DNA of 64,000 bases from Volucribacter psittacicida (GTDB taxonomy: Bacteria; Pseudomonadota; Gammaproteobacteria; Enterobacterales; Pasteurellaceae): NCBI RefSeq assembly GCF_004339025.1, contig NZ_SMFT01000003.1, positions 180,545-244,544 of the forward strand, written 5' to 3'. Positions 20,688-30,131 of this stretch are shown in pieces. The first letter of the stretch is position 1. Each line of letters begins with the position of its first letter. The position numbers were made by a program, and so were the translations under genes. Under the pieces are notes generated by a model. That model saw only the letters and a program-made list of their open reading frames with translations. It did not search any database and was not told the origin of the DNA.

Positions 20688-21641
20688 ATGGATATTATCC
20701 TTCGTTTGCTGTTACGCCGTTTAATGGCTTTACCCGTTATGATTATTGGGGTAACTGCACTTGTTTTTGTCGTTTTACAATTTACCCCCGGCGATCCTGC
20801 CACTGTCGCCCTTGGCGAAAGTGCCAGCGAAGCGGCGAAAGAATTATATCGAGAAAGTCGTGGATTAAATGATCCCTTATTGGTGCAATATTTTCGCTTT
20901 TTAGGTAACCTTTTTGTCCTTGATTTTGGTATGACTATGCCACCAGAGCTACCTATTAGCGCAATGATTGCCAAGGCGTTCCCGATTACGTTGCAACTGA
21001 CCTTTATTGGGGTAATTTTTGCGGCGATTGTTTCTTTTTCTCTTGGCGTTCTTGCCGCACTTTACCGTGATCGTTGGGTAGATCAAGTCATTCGTCTTAT
21101 TTCTGTGGCTGCGGTTGCAACGCCATCATTTTGGTTAGGGATCTTATTAATTCAATGGTTCTCCCTTGAGCTAAATTGGTTACCTTCTGGTGGATATATT
21201 CCTTTAAGTGAAAGTGTCAGTGGTTATATTCAATCGATGATTTTACCTTCTCTCGCCTTAGCTGTTCCTGTTTGTGCTTCATTAATTCGTGTGGTGCGTA
21301 CCACTATGGTAGAAGAAATGGATAAAGATTATGTGCGTACCGCCATTGGTAATGGGGTGCCTTACTCCACCGTAATTCGCCATAATGTTTTACGCAATGC
21401 CCTTATTACCCCTGTTACCGTTCTTGGTTTGCGTGTCGGTTATTTATTAGGTGGTGCGGTCGTTATTGAGCAAATTTTTGATTTACCGGGAATGGGGAAA
21501 TTGATCTTTAACGGTATTGTTAATCACGATTTAAATTTAGTACAGGGTGTGGTGCTGACGATTGCCTTTACCTTTGTAGTCGTCAACATTATTGTTGATA
21601 TTTTGTATTTATTAATTAATCCTAAAATTCGGAGTCTATAA
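20688..21641 (+). CDS. satB: Sialic acid ABC transporter permease (DppB-like)
   Basis: 317 residues, six membrane helices, DppB/OppB-type permease. The N-terminal LLLRRLMALPVMIIGVTALVF helix and the EAA-like loop region IRVVRTTMVEEMDKDYVRTA (near 210) that contacts the ATPases are visible. Its stop overlaps the satC start by one base. Forms the inner-membrane channel with the permease half of SatC. Confidence 0.88.
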   Translation: MDIILRLLLRRLMALPVMIIGVTALVFVVLQFTPGDPATVALGESASEAAKELYRESRGLNDPLLVQYFRFLGNLFVLDFGMTMPPELPISAMIAKAFPITLQLTFIGVIFAAIVSFSLGVLAALYRDRWVDQVIRLISVAAVATPSFWLGILLIQWFSLELNWLPSGGYIPLSESVSGYIQSMILPSLALAVPVCASLIRVVRTTMVEEMDKDYVRTAIGNGVPYSTVIRHNVLRNALITPVTVLGLRVGYLLGGAVVIEQIFDLPGMGKLIFNGIVNHDLNLVQGVVLTIAFTFVVVNIIVDILYLLINPKIRSL

Positions 21642-23629
21642 TGTTTCGACAAGGTTTAGCAAAACGTTTAGCCGCAGGCGGTGCAAGATTCCAAGCGCTT
21701 TCTGGGGCATCAAAAATCTCTTTGATTTTTCTATTATTCGTGGCTTTAGTGGCAATCTTTGCGCCGCTTATTGCCAGTTATGATCCGCTTTCCTCTATTG
21801 CCCGTATGCGTCCGCCAAGTGAAGAATTTTTATTTGGTACAGACCGTTTAGGGCGTGATATTTTTTCTCGTATTGTCTATGGAGCAAGAACCTCATTATT
21901 TATCGGTTTAGGGGCTGTAGGCTGTGCCATTATTTTCGGTAGTATTTTAGGGGCAACCGCCGCTACCGCAGATAAATGGGGTAATGAAATTATTATGCGT
22001 CTTATGGACATTTTAATGGCATTCCCAGGTATCGCATTAGCAGCAGTATTACTGGCAACTTTTGGTAACTCAGTACCTATTATTATTCTTACTATCGCCA
22101 TTGTTTATACGCCACAATTAGCTCGTGTGGTGCGTGCTAATGTGGTGTCCCAATGGGACGAAGATTATGTGCGAGCTGAACGTGTGATCGGAGGAAGTAG
22201 AACCTATATTTTATTAAAACACGTTGTCCGCAATACAGCCGCACCTGTGTTAGTTTTTGCTACCGTTATGGTGGCGGATGCTATTGTTTTTGAGGCTTCT
22301 CTCTCTTTCTTAGGCGCTGGCGTTCAACCTCCTTACCCATCATGGGGGAATATTTTATCGGAAGGACGTAATATTGTTCTCAATGGTGCATGGTGGGCAA
22401 CAACCTTTGCAGGATTAATGATTTTATTAACGGTATTATCGTTAAATATTTTGGCGGAAGGCTTAACCGATGCGTTAGTTAATCCAAAATTAAAAGGCAG
22501 CAAAAAATCAACCAGTAAACCAGAAGAACGTTTAAGTACCGATGTACAAGAAGCCTTAGCAGAAAGTTTAGCCCTTAAACGTTATTTACTAAAATTACAC
22601 CAAAAAGAACAAAGCCGTACGGATCGTATGCAAATTAATCCAAATGCCAAACCGATCTTACAGGTCAAAAACCTTTCTATCCGTTTCCCAAATCGTTATG
22701 GTGAAACGCCGTTAGTAGATAATATCAGTTTTACTGTCCATGAAGGCGAAACCATGGGGCTAGTGGGAGAATCGGGTTGTGGTAAATCTATTACGGCTTT
22801 CTCCATAATGGGATTATTACCGAAAACAGCAAAAATCACTGGGGAAATTTTATTTACTGACCGCAGTGGAACACAACATAATTTATTAAATTCCAATGAA
22901 TTGAATAAATTGCGTGGTAATGAAATTTCTATGATTTACCAAGATGCCTTAAGTGCATTAAATCCATCAATGCGGATTAAAGATCAAATGAACCAATTAA
23001 TTAAGCGTGGTAGCAAACATACGGCTGAAACCTTATTGAAATGGGTACATTTAGATCCTGAAAAAGTATTAATGCGTTATCCTCACGAATTATCAGGTGG
23101 ACAACGTCAACGTGTTGTTATTGCCATGGCATTAACTCGTGAACCAAAATTATTAATTGCTGATGAGCCAACAACCGCATTAGATGTTACTGTTCAAGCG
23201 GAAGTAGTAAAATTACTCAATGAATTGCGTGATAAACTCGGCTTTGCCATGGTATTTGTGAGCCACGATTTAGCGTTAGTGGCACAAATTGCCCACCATA
23301 TTACCGTAATGTATGCAGGACAAGTGGTAGAAACCGCACCGACTTCGTCATTACTTTCTCAACCAACGCACGAATATACTCGTGGTTTATTAGGCTCTGT
23401 ACTTTCTACGGAAGCACAAGCGGAGCGTTTATACCAAATCCCAGGCAGTGTGCCTTCCCCTTATGATTTTGCCAAGGGAGATCGCTTCGCAAGCCGTTCA
23501 TTACGTCCAAATGCGGATCCAAATCAACGCTTAGTGCTTACCCCTGTAGAGGGCGATCCGCAACATTTATGGGCATCGCATTTAACGGATAACAACGCTC
23601 AACCAGCCACTCAAGGAGAATCTGCATGA
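21641..23629 (+). CDS. satC: Fused permease-ATPase of the sialic acid ABC transporter
   Basis: 662 residues combining two normally separate subunits. Residues 1 to about 285 are a DppC-type permease (EAA-loop sequence RVVRANVVSQWDEDYVRAE near 163). A charged linker (about 285-345) joins it to a DppD-type ATPase with Walker A GESGCGKS near 375, signature LSGGQRQRV near 485 and Walker B LLIADEPT near 506. Coupled to satB (1-base overlap) and satD (4-base overlap). The fusion is continuous with no frameshift sign. Function in sialic acid uptake inferred from the nan neighbours. Confidence 0.86.
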   Translation: MFRQGLAKRLAAGGARFQALSGASKISLIFLLFVALVAIFAPLIASYDPLSSIARMRPPSEEFLFGTDRLGRDIFSRIVYGARTSLFIGLGAVGCAIIFGSILGATAATADKWGNEIIMRLMDILMAFPGIALAAVLLATFGNSVPIIILTIAIVYTPQLARVVRANVVSQWDEDYVRAERVIGGSRTYILLKHVVRNTAAPVLVFATVMVADAIVFEASLSFLGAGVQPPYPSWGNILSEGRNIVLNGAWWATTFAGLMILLTVLSLNILAEGLTDALVNPKLKGSKKSTSKPEERLSTDVQEALAESLALKRYLLKLHQKEQSRTDRMQINPNAKPILQVKNLSIRFPNRYGETPLVDNISFTVHEGETMGLVGESGCGKSITAFSIMGLLPKTAKITGEILFTDRSGTQHNLLNSNELNKLRGNEISMIYQDALSALNPSMRIKDQMNQLIKRGSKHTAETLLKWVHLDPEKVLMRYPHELSGGQRQRVVIAMALTREPKLLIADEPTTALDVTVQAEVVKLLNELRDKLGFAMVFVSHDLALVAQIAHHITVMYAGQVVETAPTSSLLSQPTHEYTRGLLGSVLSTEAQAERLYQIPGSVPSPYDFAKGDRFASRSLRPNADPNQRLVLTPVEGDPQHLWASHLTDNNAQPATQGESA

Positions 23630-24435
23630 GTAGTATTAAAGTATTAAAACAACAAAATATTATTGATTTAGAAAATATTGTTGTGCAATTTCCTTCACGC
23701 GATGGATCATTATTCGGACGGAAAAAATTTACAGCGGTCAATAATATCAGTTTAGGTATTCGAGCAGGGGAAACCATTGGTTTAGTGGGCGAGTCAGGTT
23801 GTGGAAAATCCACCCTTGCCAATGTGATTATCGGTTTACAAAAACCTACCAGTGGCGTAGTGAAATTTAATGGCTTAGAAATGCAATATGGTAGTGCGGA
23901 AGCTCGCCGTCAATTTGGTCGTCAAGTTTCCGTTATTTTCCAAGATCCCGCCACCGCACTTAATCCACGTATGCGAGTGTTGGATATTTTGCGTGATCCC
24001 CTAGATATTCACAACGTCCTCAAACCTCACGAACGAGAAAAACGGGTTTATGAACTGCTCTCTCGTGTTGGTTTGCCTCGTTCTGCGGCATTGGTTGAAC
24101 CTACCCGTCTATCAGGGGGACAAAAGCAACGGGTCGCTATTGCTCGGGCATTAGCCTTGAACCCTAAATTAATCGTGGCAGACGAGCCAACTTCTGCCTT
24201 AGATGTTTCTGTGCGTGCCCAAGTATTAAATTTATTAGCGGATTTAAAGAAAGAATTAAACCTTGCTATGGTGTTTATTTCCCATGATATTCAGACTGTT
24301 CGCCAAGTATCAGATCGTATTGTGGTAATGTTTGCAGGGCAAATTATGGAACAAGGTACGACCCAAGAAATTTTTGATAATCCAAATATTGACTATACCA
24401 AAAAACTTTTGGGGGCAGCACCGTCATTACTTTAA
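23626..24435 (+). CDS. satD: Sialic acid ABC transporter ATPase (DppF-like)
   Basis: 269 residues, a complete nucleotide-binding domain of the oligopeptide class: Walker A GESGCGKST near 54, signature RLSGGQKQRVAIARAL near 164, Walker B LIVADEPTSALD near 184, H-loop FISHDIQTV near 220. The second ATPase of the heterodimer with the C-terminal half of SatC. The start codon lies within the satC stop (ATGA overlap). Confidence 0.88.
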   Translation: MSSIKVLKQQNIIDLENIVVQFPSRDGSLFGRKKFTAVNNISLGIRAGETIGLVGESGCGKSTLANVIIGLQKPTSGVVKFNGLEMQYGSAEARRQFGRQVSVIFQDPATALNPRMRVLDILRDPLDIHNVLKPHEREKRVYELLSRVGLPRSAALVEPTRLSGGQKQRVAIARALALNPKLIVADEPTSALDVSVRAQVLNLLADLKKELNLAMVFISHDIQTVRQVSDRIVVMFAGQIMEQGTTQEIFDNPNIDYTKKLLGAAPSLL

Positions 24436-24450
24436 TTTAGTCACTATATT

Positions 24451-24481
24451 GATTTCCTTACCTTTGCCCTGTAAGGAAATC
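24451..24481 (+). terminator. Hairpin after satD
   Basis: GATTTCCTTAC / GTAAGGAAATC, a perfect 11-bp stem with a 9-base loop, 16 bp after the satD stop. No T run follows. It separates the transporter from the nan enzyme genes and may be a partial terminator or mRNA 3' end. Confidence 0.6.
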
Positions 24482-24564
24482 ATCTAAAAACTGACCGCAC
24501 TTTAAGGGTTATTGAGCAGGGCATAACAAAATAATGAAAATGCTCAAAAATAATGTAATTTCGC

Positions 24565-24592
24565 TTGTCTTTTTACAATAACAGATTATGCT
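24565..24592 (+). promoter_or_regulatory. Candidate nanE-nanA promoter
   Basis: TTGTCT (24565-24570) and TATGCT (24587-24592) with a 16-bp spacer, 50 bp before nanE. The imperfect dyad TGAA...TTCA at about 24602-24615 could be a SiaR site, but I have no consensus to test it. The 207-bp gap otherwise holds the hairpin and an uptake signal at 24494. Confidence 0.35.
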
Positions 24593-24642
24593 TAGCAAAG
24601 TGAAATTAATCTTCATTTTAATAAAAGATTATTGGAGTTAAA

Positions 24643-25329
24643 ATGTCAAAATTATCTTATGAATCTATCTTGGCAAAGTTAAATAAACAGCTGATTGCCT
24701 CTTGCCAGCCTGTGGACGATGGTCCTATGGATCACCCTCATATCGTTGCCGCCATGGCGCAAGCATCGGTCATTGGTGGAGCTGGTGGTATTCGTATTGA
24801 GGGGGTAGAGAATTTAAAAGCCACACGTCCTGTTATTAATGTTCCTATTATCGGCTTAGTAAAACGTGATTTATCCGATAGCCCTATTCGTATTACGCCT
24901 TTCTTACAAGATGTTGAAGATTTAGCGAAAGCAGGGGCAGATATTATTGCCTTTGACGGCACAAATCGTATACGCCCTGTCAGTATTGAAGATACAGTGA
25001 AACGCATCAAAGAATTAGGCTGCTTAGCCATGGCAGATTGTTCTACCTTAGAAGAAGGGAAATATTGTCAAAGCCTAGGCGTTGATATTATTGGTAGTAC
25101 TATGTCTGGCTATACAGGAGGGGCTATTCCAACAGAGCCTGATTATCAATTAGTCAAAGATCTTAAACAGGCAGGTTGTTGGGTAATGGCTGAAGGACGT
25201 TATAACAGCCCTGAGCTAGCCAAAATTGCCATTGAAATTGGTGCCAATGCGGTGACTGTAGGTTCAGCCTTAACCCGCTTAGAACATATTGTGAGTTGGT
25301 TTGCTCAAGCGGTGAAATCGGCAAAATAA
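24643..25329 (+). CDS. nanE: N-acetylmannosamine-6-phosphate 2-epimerase
   Basis: 228 residues, a TIM-barrel epimerase. Family blocks [12 protein letters not shown] (near 46), IGLVKRD (near 70) and ADCSTLEEG (near 133) are visible. Converts ManNAc-6-P to GlcNAc-6-P in sialic acid breakdown. First gene of a nanE-nanK-nanQ-siaR-nanA run in one direction. GGAG ribosome site at about 24633. Confidence 0.93.
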   Translation: MSKLSYESILAKLNKQLIASCQPVDDGPMDHPHIVAAMAQASVIGGAGGIRIEGVENLKATRPVINVPIIGLVKRDLSDSPIRITPFLQDVEDLAKAGADIIAFDGTNRIRPVSIEDTVKRIKELGCLAMADCSTLEEGKYCQSLGVDIIGSTMSGYTGGAIPTEPDYQLVKDLKQAGCWVMAEGRYNSPELAKIAIEIGANAVTVGSALTRLEHIVSWFAQAVKSAK

Positions 25330-25338
25330 GGAGAAAAT

Positions 25339-26217
25339 ATGCGTTGTTTAGCATTAGATATTGGTGGCACCAAAATTGCTTCGGCATTAGTGATAAACGG
25401 ACAGCTTGAGCAACGTCAGCAAATTGCCACGCCACAAGACAATGCCGCCAAGGGAATGCACCAAGCCCTAGGACAACTCATCGCAGATTATCAAGGACAG
25501 TTTGATTATGTCGCCGTTGCTTCTACGGGCATTATTAACCAAGGTATCCTTACCGCATTAAACCCCAAAAATCTCGGTGGGCTAGCAGAATTTCCATTAA
25601 AACAAAGTATTGCACAATATACGGATAAACCTATTGGGCTATTAAACGATGTACAAGCCGCTGCTTGTGCCGAATATAGCCAGCAAGATCCTGAACATAT
25701 TCAGAATTTTGTTTTTATCACTGTTTCCACAGGTGTCGGTGGGGGAATTATTTTACAAGGCGAATTACTTACTCAACCTTCGGGGCTGGCTGGACATATT
25801 GGGCATACCCTCGCTGATCCTAACGGCCCGATGTGTGGTTGTGGACGGCGTGGTTGCATTGAAGCCATTGCCGCAGGACGTGCCATTGAAGCGGAAGCTA
25901 GCCTTTGGGAAACCCCTTGTACACCTAAACAAGTTTTTGAATTATTCAGAAAAAATGATCCAAAAGCGACCGCACTTGTACAGCGTTCAGCCCAAGCTAT
26001 CGCTAATTTAATTGCGGATTTAAAAATTAGCTTAGATATTCAAAAAGTGGTACTTGGCGGCAGTGTGGGATTAGCGGAGGGATATTTACCCCTCGTAGAA
26101 CAATATCTCAAACAGCTACCTGATTTTTACCATTGTGCCATTGATTTAGCACATTATGCTGGCGATGCTGGTTTAATTGGGGCGGCTTATTGGGTTAAAC
26201 AGCATATTACAGCGTAA
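25339..26217 (+). CDS. nanK: N-acetylmannosamine kinase
   Basis: 292-residue ROK-family kinase. ATP site LALDIGGTKIASALV at residues 3-17, substrate region LNDVQAAACAEY near 103, and the zinc-binding block CGCGRRGCIEA near 168. Phosphorylates ManNAc released by NanA. 9 bp behind nanE with an AAGGAG site. Confidence 0.93.
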   Translation: MRCLALDIGGTKIASALVINGQLEQRQQIATPQDNAAKGMHQALGQLIADYQGQFDYVAVASTGIINQGILTALNPKNLGGLAEFPLKQSIAQYTDKPIGLLNDVQAAACAEYSQQDPEHIQNFVFITVSTGVGGGIILQGELLTQPSGLAGHIGHTLADPNGPMCGCGRRGCIEAIAAGRAIEAEASLWETPCTPKQVFELFRKNDPKATALVQRSAQAIANLIADLKISLDIQKVVLGGSVGLAEGYLPLVEQYLKQLPDFYHCAIDLAHYAGDAGLIGAAYWVKQHITA

Positions 26218-26247
26218 ATCTTATTTGACATTCATTAAGGAAAAATT

Positions 26248-26721
26248 ATGTTTATTGGTGATTTAAATCGAGATGATTTTAAACGTGGTTTACCGCGTAT
26301 TATCGTAGAAATTTGTGAACAATTACAACAAATGGATTTAGCACAACTTAGCGATGGGCGACACGAATTAACTGAAGACATCTATATGAATGTACAAAGT
26401 TTGCAAACGGAAGCACCACAACAACGCAAAGCAGAATTTCATCGCAAATATATTGATATTCAACTTCTTATTAGCGGGCAAGAAACGATGCAATATAGCC
26501 TTGCTATGCCGAAAGAAGAGGATTATACCCCTTATAATGAACAAGATGATTATCAACTTAGCTTAACCCATTATATTGAGCAAGCGAACAGCCTAACCTT
26601 ACAACCCAACCAATTTGTTGTTTATTTGCCTTTTGAGGCACATAAACCTTGTTGTAATGTTGGAGAACAAAGTTTTGCAATTAAAAAATTAGTGGTTAAA
26701 GTGCCTATTCAACATCTATAA
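26248..26721 (+). CDS. nanQ: YhcH/NanQ-family protein, probable sialic acid anomerase
   Basis: 157 residues, a full-length YhcH/DUF386 cupin-like protein. Visible blocks are EAPQQRKAEFHRKYIDIQLLI (positions about 51-71; conserved His and Asp), followed by the C-terminal PNQFVVYLPFEAHKPC (His ligand). The E. coli homologue speeds interconversion of sialic acid anomers and sits in the nan regulon, as this one does. Metal site inferred from family. Confidence 0.85.
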   Translation: MFIGDLNRDDFKRGLPRIIVEICEQLQQMDLAQLSDGRHELTEDIYMNVQSLQTEAPQQRKAEFHRKYIDIQLLISGQETMQYSLAMPKEEDYTPYNEQDDYQLSLTHYIEQANSLTLQPNQFVVYLPFEAHKPCCNVGEQSFAIKKLVVKVPIQHL

Positions 26722-26737
26722 ATCTAAGGAGATGATT

Positions 26738-27604
26738 ATGTCCACCAATGGCAAGATTCTTGATACAATCGGTGCATTGCATAACAGTTTAACAAAAACT
26801 GAAAAACGCATTGCAGAAACCATTTTATTATCGCCACAATTATTGAATCAATGTTCTTTGTCCGAAATTGCCCAACAACTTGATGTGGGAGAAGCCACAT
26901 TTATCCGTTTTTGTCGCACACTCGGCTTTAAAGGCTTTACCGATTTCAAATTAGAACTTGCCATTGAGCTTGCCACCAAAGACAAACAAGAACACTCTTT
27001 ACTGGAAACCGAAATTTCTGCCGAAGATACGGCTGAAAATATCGCCATAAAACTGCAAACCACAATGAAAAAAGTCATTGATGAAACCATTAATTTATTG
27101 GATTTCAAAGAGCTAGAAAAAGTCGTCTATATTTTACGCAAAGCAAACCGAATTTTTCTTTTTGGTGTAGGTTCATCAGGGATTACCGCCGAAGATGCTA
27201 AAAATAAATTTATGCGGATTGGTTTACAGGTTGATGCCGTCACCAATAATCATTTTATGTATATGCAAGCGGCATTAATGAAAAAAGGCGATGTGGTACT
27301 GGGCATTAGCCATTCAGGTGCCTCAAAAGAAACCACACAAGCCTTAAAAATTGCTCAAAAGAATGGGGCTTTAACTGTGGCAATTACCCATAATTTACGT
27401 TCACCGATTACTCAAGTGGCTGATTATGTATTGATTAATGGCAATCGCCAAGGTCAATTACAAGGCGACTCTATTGGTACAAAAATTGCTCAACTTTTTG
27501 TACTTGATCTGATTTATACCCTCATTGTGCAAGCCGAGGAAGAAACGGCAACGAAAACGAAACAAAAAACAGTGAACGTTATTTTAGAACAACGTATTAA
27601 ATAA
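26738..27604 (+). CDS. siaR: RpiR-family sialic acid regulator (SiaR/NanR of Haemophilus)
   Basis: 288 residues: an N-terminal HTH (about 1-77, with LSEIAQQLDVGEATFIRFCR) and a C-terminal SIS sugar-phosphate-binding domain (about 120-255, FLFGVGSSGITAEDAKNKF). In H. influenzae SiaR represses the transport and nan genes with CRP, and responds to glucosamine-6-phosphate. An ATG two codons upstream abuts the AAGGAG site at 26726-26731, so the second ATG with a 6-base spacing is preferred. Unrelated to the GntR-type NanR of E. coli. Confidence 0.88.
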   Translation: MSTNGKILDTIGALHNSLTKTEKRIAETILLSPQLLNQCSLSEIAQQLDVGEATFIRFCRTLGFKGFTDFKLELAIELATKDKQEHSLLETEISAEDTAENIAIKLQTTMKKVIDETINLLDFKELEKVVYILRKANRIFLFGVGSSGITAEDAKNKFMRIGLQVDAVTNNHFMYMQAALMKKGDVVLGISHSGASKETTQALKIAQKNGALTVAITHNLRSPITQVADYVLINGNRQGQLQGDSIGTKIAQLFVLDLIYTLIVQAEEETATKTKQKTVNVILEQRIK

Positions 27605-27662
27605 CCTTATGCTTTAACCCATAAGGTTACTCAATCAAACAACCTATTAAGGAGAAAATATA

Positions 27663-28541
27663 ATGAAAAATTTAAAAGGCATCTTCAGTGCATTATTAGT
27701 GTCATTTAATCAAGATGGCTCAATTAATGAAGCAGGATTACGCCAAATTATCCGTCATAATATTGATAAAATGAAAGTTGATGGATTATATGTAGGGGGA
27801 AGCACAGGCGAAAACTTTATGCTTTCTACCGAAGAGAAAAAACAAATTTTCCGCATTGCGAAAGATGAAGCCAAAGATCAAGTGGCATTAATTGCACAAG
27901 TGGGCAGTGTCAATCTCAAAGAAGCGGTAGAATTAGGAAAATATGCAACCGAGCTTGGTTATGATAGCTTGTCTGCGGTAACGCCTTTCTATTACAAATT
28001 TAATTTTGCTGAAATTAAGCATTACTACGAAACCATCATTGCAGAAACTGGCAATAATATGATTATTTATTCAATTCCCTTCTTAACGGGCGTAAATATG
28101 GGGATTGAACAATTTGGCGAACTTTATCAAAATCCAAAAGTCTTGGGGGTTAAATTTACCGCAGGCGATTTCTATTTATTAGAGCGCTTGAAAAAGGCTT
28201 ATCCAAATCATCTAATTTGGGCAGGTTTTGATGAAATGATGTTACCTGCTGTGGCTTTAGGCGTTGATGGCGCTATTGGTAGCACCTTTAATGTGAATGG
28301 CTTGCGTGCTCGCCAAATCTTTGATTTAACTCGTGCAGGTAAACTAGAAGAAGCATTGGCAGTACAACATACCACTAATGATTTAATTGAAGGCATTTTA
28401 GCCAACGGTTTATATCTCACCATTAAAGAGATCTTAAAATTACAAGGCGTTGACGCAGGCTATTGCCGCGAACCAATGACCGCTAAAGCCACTGAAGCAC
28501 AAATAGAAACCGCAAAACAATTAAAACAAAAATTTTTATAA
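27663..28541 (+). CDS. nanA: N-acetylneuraminate lyase
   Basis: 292-residue DHDPS/NAL-family class I aldolase. [11 protein letters not shown] (near 46), the catalytic Tyr in [11 protein letters not shown] (near 136) and the Schiff-base Lys in VKFTAGDF (near 163) are all there. Splits Neu5Ac to ManNAc and pyruvate, which nanK and nanE then process. nagA and nagB, which would finish the pathway, are not in the window. Confidence 0.95.
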   Translation: MKNLKGIFSALLVSFNQDGSINEAGLRQIIRHNIDKMKVDGLYVGGSTGENFMLSTEEKKQIFRIAKDEAKDQVALIAQVGSVNLKEAVELGKYATELGYDSLSAVTPFYYKFNFAEIKHYYETIIAETGNNMIIYSIPFLTGVNMGIEQFGELYQNPKVLGVKFTAGDFYLLERLKKAYPNHLIWAGFDEMMLPAVALGVDGAIGSTFNVNGLRARQIFDLTRAGKLEEALAVQHTTNDLIEGILANGLYLTIKEILKLQGVDAGYCREPMTAKATEAQIETAKQLKQKFL

Positions 28542-28560
28542 AAAGCACCGCACTTTATAA

Positions 28561-28592
28561 TAAACATCGCCTAGAAAACTAGGCGATGTTTA
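28561..28592. terminator. Hairpin between nanA and srmB
   Basis: TAAACATCGCCTAG / CTAGGCGATGTTTA, a perfect 14-bp stem with a 4-base loop between convergent genes. It lacks a clear T run on either strand, so its efficiency as an intrinsic terminator is uncertain. An uptake signal lies just before it (28547). Confidence 0.65.
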
Positions 28593-28631
28593 GTCGTTCA
28601 CTTAAAATAATACAATGTTAAAATAACTATA

Positions 28632-29948
28632 TTATTCTACTGAACTCGCCTTACGCCGCTTACCAATATTCTTACTGTCTTTATGGCGAACTTTCACTTT
28701 TTTCTTATTTTGTTCTTTTTTAAGCTGTTCTCGTTTTTGTTTTAATCTGGCTTTTTGTTTTTTGCTTATTGATTTTACTTCACCGTTTTTGGGGGCTTTA
28801 GTGCGAGGTTCAAGCCCTTCAATAATTCTTGCCTTTAATAATTCTTGGGTATAGCGTTTAATTTTCCCTAATAATTTATAATCATGAGCCTCAACTAAAC
28901 AAATGGCGACACCTTTTTTGCCCGCTCGAGCCGTACGTCCAATGCGATGTAAATAGGTATCAGCACTATAAGGTAAGTCAAAATTAATCACATGACTAAT
29001 ATCTTCAATATCAATACCTCGTGCGGCAACATCAGTGGCGACCAATAAGGTTACAGTTCCCGTTTTTAGCTTATCAATAGCTTGATTACGTTGATATTGT
29101 GCCATATCTCCTTCTAAATAAGTACTGCGAATTCCTCGTTTACGCAATGTTTCTGATAATTGCCGCACTTCTTCACGTCGCCGCACAAACACAATGCCTT
29201 TGCTCACTTGTTCTTGTTGGACAAAACGTGCGAGCAATTTAATCTTGTGTTCTACATTATCTGCATGGTAAAACCATTGTTGAATTTTCTTGCGTTCACG
29301 TCGGCTAGGCTCTGCATCAACTTGTATAGGATCTTGTAATAAACGTTGGGCAAAATCTACCAATAACTCGCCTTCTAAGGTTGCTGAAAATAATAGGGTT
29401 TGTTTACGCCAGCGAGTTTCCATAGCAATTTTTTCGGCATCTTGCCCAAAGCCCATTTGTAGCATACGATCCGCTTCATCAAAAATTAAGATTTCCACCG
29501 CTCGGCAATCAAAATTTTCTTCTTGAATATATTGCAACAACCGTCCTGGTGTGGCGACAACGAGATCTTGGTTCTTATTAAAGACTTCGCCATGATTTTG
29601 ATAAGCCACGCCGCCCGTAATGGTAGCGATACTTAATTTACTATATTTAGCCACCATTTCCGCTTGTTCTGCAACTTGCATTGCTAATTCTCGTGTAGGG
29701 GTTAAGATTAAGACCCTTGGAGCACCAGGTTTACGGCGAGGATAATCTAATAAATGTTGAATAGCAGGTAATAAGAATGCAAGCGTTTTTCCTGTGCCTG
29801 TTGGTGCTGAGCCTAAAACATCTTTGCCTTCCATCGCTGGAGGAATGGCTTCCAGTTGAATTGTGGTGGGACGTTCATAGCCTTTATCTTGTAAGGCGTT
29901 TAGTAACTCATTTGAAAAGTCAAAATCCGCAAATTGTGGTAATATCAT
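28632..29948 (-). CDS. srmB: ATP-dependent RNA helicase SrmB
   Basis: 438 residues from the chosen start, DEAD-box helicase. Q motif and APTGTGKT (near 50), PTRELAMQV, TPGRLLQYI, DEAD in IFDEADRML (near 153), SATLEG and HRIGRTARAG (near 325) are visible; the C-terminal tail (about 365-438) is very basic and ends GKRRKASSVE, as in SrmB. Helps assemble the 50S ribosomal subunit. The frame is open further upstream to 29999, but MILPQFADFDF aligns with the SrmB N-terminus. Divergent from trmN, as in E. coli. Confidence 0.93.
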   Translation of the reverse strand: MILPQFADFDFSNELLNALQDKGYERPTTIQLEAIPPAMEGKDVLGSAPTGTGKTLAFLLPAIQHLLDYPRRKPGAPRVLILTPTRELAMQVAEQAEMVAKYSKLSIATITGGVAYQNHGEVFNKNQDLVVATPGRLLQYIQEENFDCRAVEILIFDEADRMLQMGFGQDAEKIAMETRWRKQTLLFSATLEGELLVDFAQRLLQDPIQVDAEPSRRERKKIQQWFYHADNVEHKIKLLARFVQQEQVSKGIVFVRRREEVRQLSETLRKRGIRSTYLEGDMAQYQRNQAIDKLKTGTVTLLVATDVAARGIDIEDISHVINFDLPYSADTYLHRIGRTARAGKKGVAICLVEAHDYKLLGKIKRYTQELLKARIIEGLEPRTKAPKNGEVKSISKKQKARLKQKREQLKKEQNKKKVKVRHKDSKNIGKRRKASSVE

Positions 29949-30014
29949 GGCATATCTCATTGCATTTTTAAAATTGGCAAGAATTATAGCGGATAGCAAT
30001 ATAAATTAAAATCT

Positions 30015-30110
30015 TATAGTCGTTTCAATTTAAAAGAAGACAATGCGGAAGACAGTACCAAGCGTATGGCGAAGCGAGCTAACACATATTATTTTAAAGG
30101 AAACGGCTAT
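30015..30110. repeat. MITE-like dispersed element, copy 7 (best preserved)
   Basis: 96 bp. Left end TATAGTCGTTTCAATTTAAA; right end TTTTAAAGGAAACGGCTAT, the two forming an imperfect terminal inverted repeat. The interior GACAATGCGGAAGACAGTAC matches copy 1. Lies in the gap between srmB and trmN, immediately upstream of trmN. Confidence 0.7.
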
Positions 30111-30131
30111 TGCTAAAAGAATAAAACATTC

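Noticed and set aside
18965..24435. SapABCDF or Dpp peptide transporter instead of SatABCD
   Set aside because: Family alone allows it, but direct linkage to nanE-nanK-nanQ-siaR-nanA and the permease-ATPase fusion favour sialic acid. Kept as the stated alternative.
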